The notes beneath the pieces were generated by a model. That model was not told the DNA's origin, did no database searches, and saw only the letters and a program-made list of their open reading frames with translations. A stretch of 5,217 nt of DNA from Clostridia bacterium (GTDB taxonomy: Bacteria > Bacillota > Clostridia > RUG12999). Below are positions 4,007 to 5,217 of the stretch, in pieces. How positions within the stretch are numbered: position 1 is the stretch's first letter; every line of letters starts with the position of its first letter. The stretch is from NCBI GenBank assembly GCA_017502065.1, contig JAFVVU010000216.1, forward strand, positions 1-5,217, read 5' to 3'. Made by a program: the position numbers and the translations under genes.

Positions 4007-5217
4007 GTGAAAAAGGTTTTAATTATACTTCTTGTTTTATCCCTGTTTATACCGCAGGCTTTTGCGGCAGACGGTCTTGTTGTTGAAACAACCTTCGGAG
4101 CAACACAAATAAGTCAGGGAATACATAACATCAACGGAAAAGAATATTATCCGCTTATGGCGGTAAGCGAAGCACTTGGTGCGGTAACCTACGAAAATGA
4201 ACTGAAAAATTCAATGTTCATCATCTCGCGTGATGGGGATACTGCTTCTCATACCGTGGGAAACACCTTTTATGTGTTTAACGGCAGTGTGATGCAGATG
4301 TCATATCCTTCAGTGTATGATGAACAGTACGGAATTCTGGTTCCGCCCGAAATGATAAAAACAATGTTTGTTGTAAAAATTGAAGGTAACCGTATCATCA
4401 GGGATATGTATACCAATTTTTATAACGGTCTTGTAAGCAATCTTCTGCAGTATTGTATATACGGCGATTTTTATCCCGAAAACTTTGTAAGATACTATTC
4501 GTTTTATTGCAAAAATCCCGATATGGACCCGGGAATTGTAATAAACAGTGTGAACATCGGTCTTGATAAAACATGGCATAGTGATGCGGTGATTGCGGAA
4601 AATACAGACAGTAAACAGGTACTTGTCAATAAACTAAACAGGCTTCCGGAAAATCATGAAGCAAAAAATCTTGTGCCGGTTGGTACGCTGTATATGAAAT
4701 ATCGTAACTCAGGGTATATGCTTGACGCTGAGGCATATTATAAATATGTGGAAATGTATGATGCGGCGGCAAAAGAAGGAATTTATCTTAAAATGGTGTC
4801 GGCATACAGAACAGAAGATTATCAGCGTAATCTGTATAATTCATATGTAAGAAACTACGGGCAGGCATATGCTGAAAAATATTCCGCACAGCCCGGATAT
4901 TCCGAACATCAGACAGGTCTTGCGGTGGATATAAATTCGCTTTACACAAGCTTTGAAAATTCAAAGGAATATGCATGGCTTAAACAGCATGCCCACGAAT
5001 ACGGCTTTATTGAACGCTATAAAAAAGGCAGGGAATATATAACCGGCTATGCGTATGAACCCTGGCACTACAGATATGTCGGCACGGAAGCGGCAAAGAT
5101 AATCCATGATACTAATATGACATATGAAGAATACTATGCTGTATATCTGTATAAAAGCGAATATTCACTTGATAAAGACAGGGTATGGGCAAAGGTACTT
5201 CAGATTTTCCATAAATA
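4007..5217 (+). CDS. Secreted VanY-type D-alanyl-D-alanine carboxypeptidase (M15B) with copper amine oxidase N-like domain; 3' end at window edge
   Basis: At least 403 codons from GTG 4007; the last two bases (TA) could begin a stop or a Tyr codon, so the end is not seen. Residues 1-20 are a signal peptide (KK, hydrophobic core, then QAFA before ADG), with no lipobox cysteine, so the protein is exported. Residues of about 33-126 resemble the copper amine oxidase N-terminal repeat common in clostridial surface proteins (NGKEYYPLMAVSEALGA, later LVPPEMI). The middle region has FYPENFVRYYSFYCKNPDMD and VNIGLDK, as in Gram-positive VanY relatives. The catalytic domain has SAYR (265-268, substrate-binding Arg268) and SEHQTGLAVD with zinc ligands His301 and Asp308. 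EPWHYRYVG supplies the base Glu351 and zinc ligand His354. All key residues are present. It removes the terminal D-Ala from peptidoglycan stem peptides. Without vanHAX-type genes nearby, it is a housekeeping wall enzyme, not evidence of glycopeptide resistance. Confidence 0.93.
   Translation, partial: MKKVLIILLVLSLFIPQAFAADGLVVETTFGATQISQGIHNINGKEYYPLMAVSEALGAVTYENELKNSMFIISRDGDTASHTVGNTFYVFNGSVMQMSYPSVYDEQYGILVPPEMIKTMFVVKIEGNRIIRDMYTNFYNGLVSNLLQYCIYGDFYPENFVRYYSFYCKNPDMDPGIVINSVNIGLDKTWHSDAVIAENTDSKQVLVNKLNRLPENHEAKNLVPVGTLYMKYRNSGYMLDAEAYYKYVEMYDAAAKEGIYLKMVSAYRTEDYQRNLYNSYVRNYGQAYAEKYSAQPGYSEHQTGLAVDINSLYTSFENSKEYAWLKQHAHEYGFIERYKKGREYITGYAYEPWHYRYVGTEAAKIIHDTNMTYEEYYAVYLYKSEYSLDKDRVWAKVLQIFHK

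Noticed and set aside
4007..5217. Vancomycin-resistance gene vanY
   Set aside because: All M15B motifs are present, but there are no vanH, vanA, vanX or vanRS genes in the window, and the domain layout is that of ordinary clostridial wall carboxypeptidases.
1..5217. CRISPR array, tRNA, rRNA, insertion sequence or attachment site
   Set aside because: I saw no spaced direct repeats, tRNA-like cloverleaf, transposase motif or terminal inverted repeats. The GRE-EamA junction has no visible insertion-sequence remnant.

Overview
The window is AT-rich, compact and anaerobe-like. It carries a glycyl radical enzyme (GRE) fragment, an oxygen-sensitive GRE-activating radical SAM enzyme and a VanY-type peptidase with a Clostridia-style N-terminal repeat domain. 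Shine-Dalgarno (SD) sites are strong and promoters are sigma-A-like. Together these suggest an uncultured, probably host-associated, low-GC Clostridia (Bacillota). This is inferred from gene content; no marker gene is present.

Layout. Positions 1-675 hold one open frame that enters from the left edge. It joins two unrelated proteins: an internal piece of a pyruvate formate-lyase-like GRE (about 1-333) and the C-terminal half of an EamA/DMT membrane transporter (about 334-675). Positions 723-1337 encode a cytoplasmic SGNH/GDSL hydrolase. Positions 1395-2204 encode an AraC-family regulator, which overlaps by 4 nt (ATGA) the GRE-activating enzyme at 2201-3079. A 13-bp perfect hairpin (3081-3110) ends this rightward group and probably also ends the convergent gene at 3117-3854, a creatininase-family amidohydrolase. 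A 152-bp divergent region (3855-4006) separates the amidohydrolase from a secreted D-Ala-D-Ala carboxypeptidase (4007 to the right edge). It holds a perfect-consensus promoter for the amidohydrolase.

How the genes may work together. The activase exists to install a glycyl radical on a partner GRE. The only GRE sequence here is a fragment lacking both the active-site cysteine region and the C-terminal glycyl radical domain. Either an in-frame deletion has fused the GRE gene to a transporter gene, or the assembly is chimeric at about 320-345. The ancestral locus may have been GRE, transporter, SGNH hydrolase, AraC regulator and activase: an inducible system for importing a substrate, removing an ester and cleaving it by radical chemistry. 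Its substrate cannot be read from the sequence. The amidohydrolase and the carboxypeptidase have their own signals and look independent.
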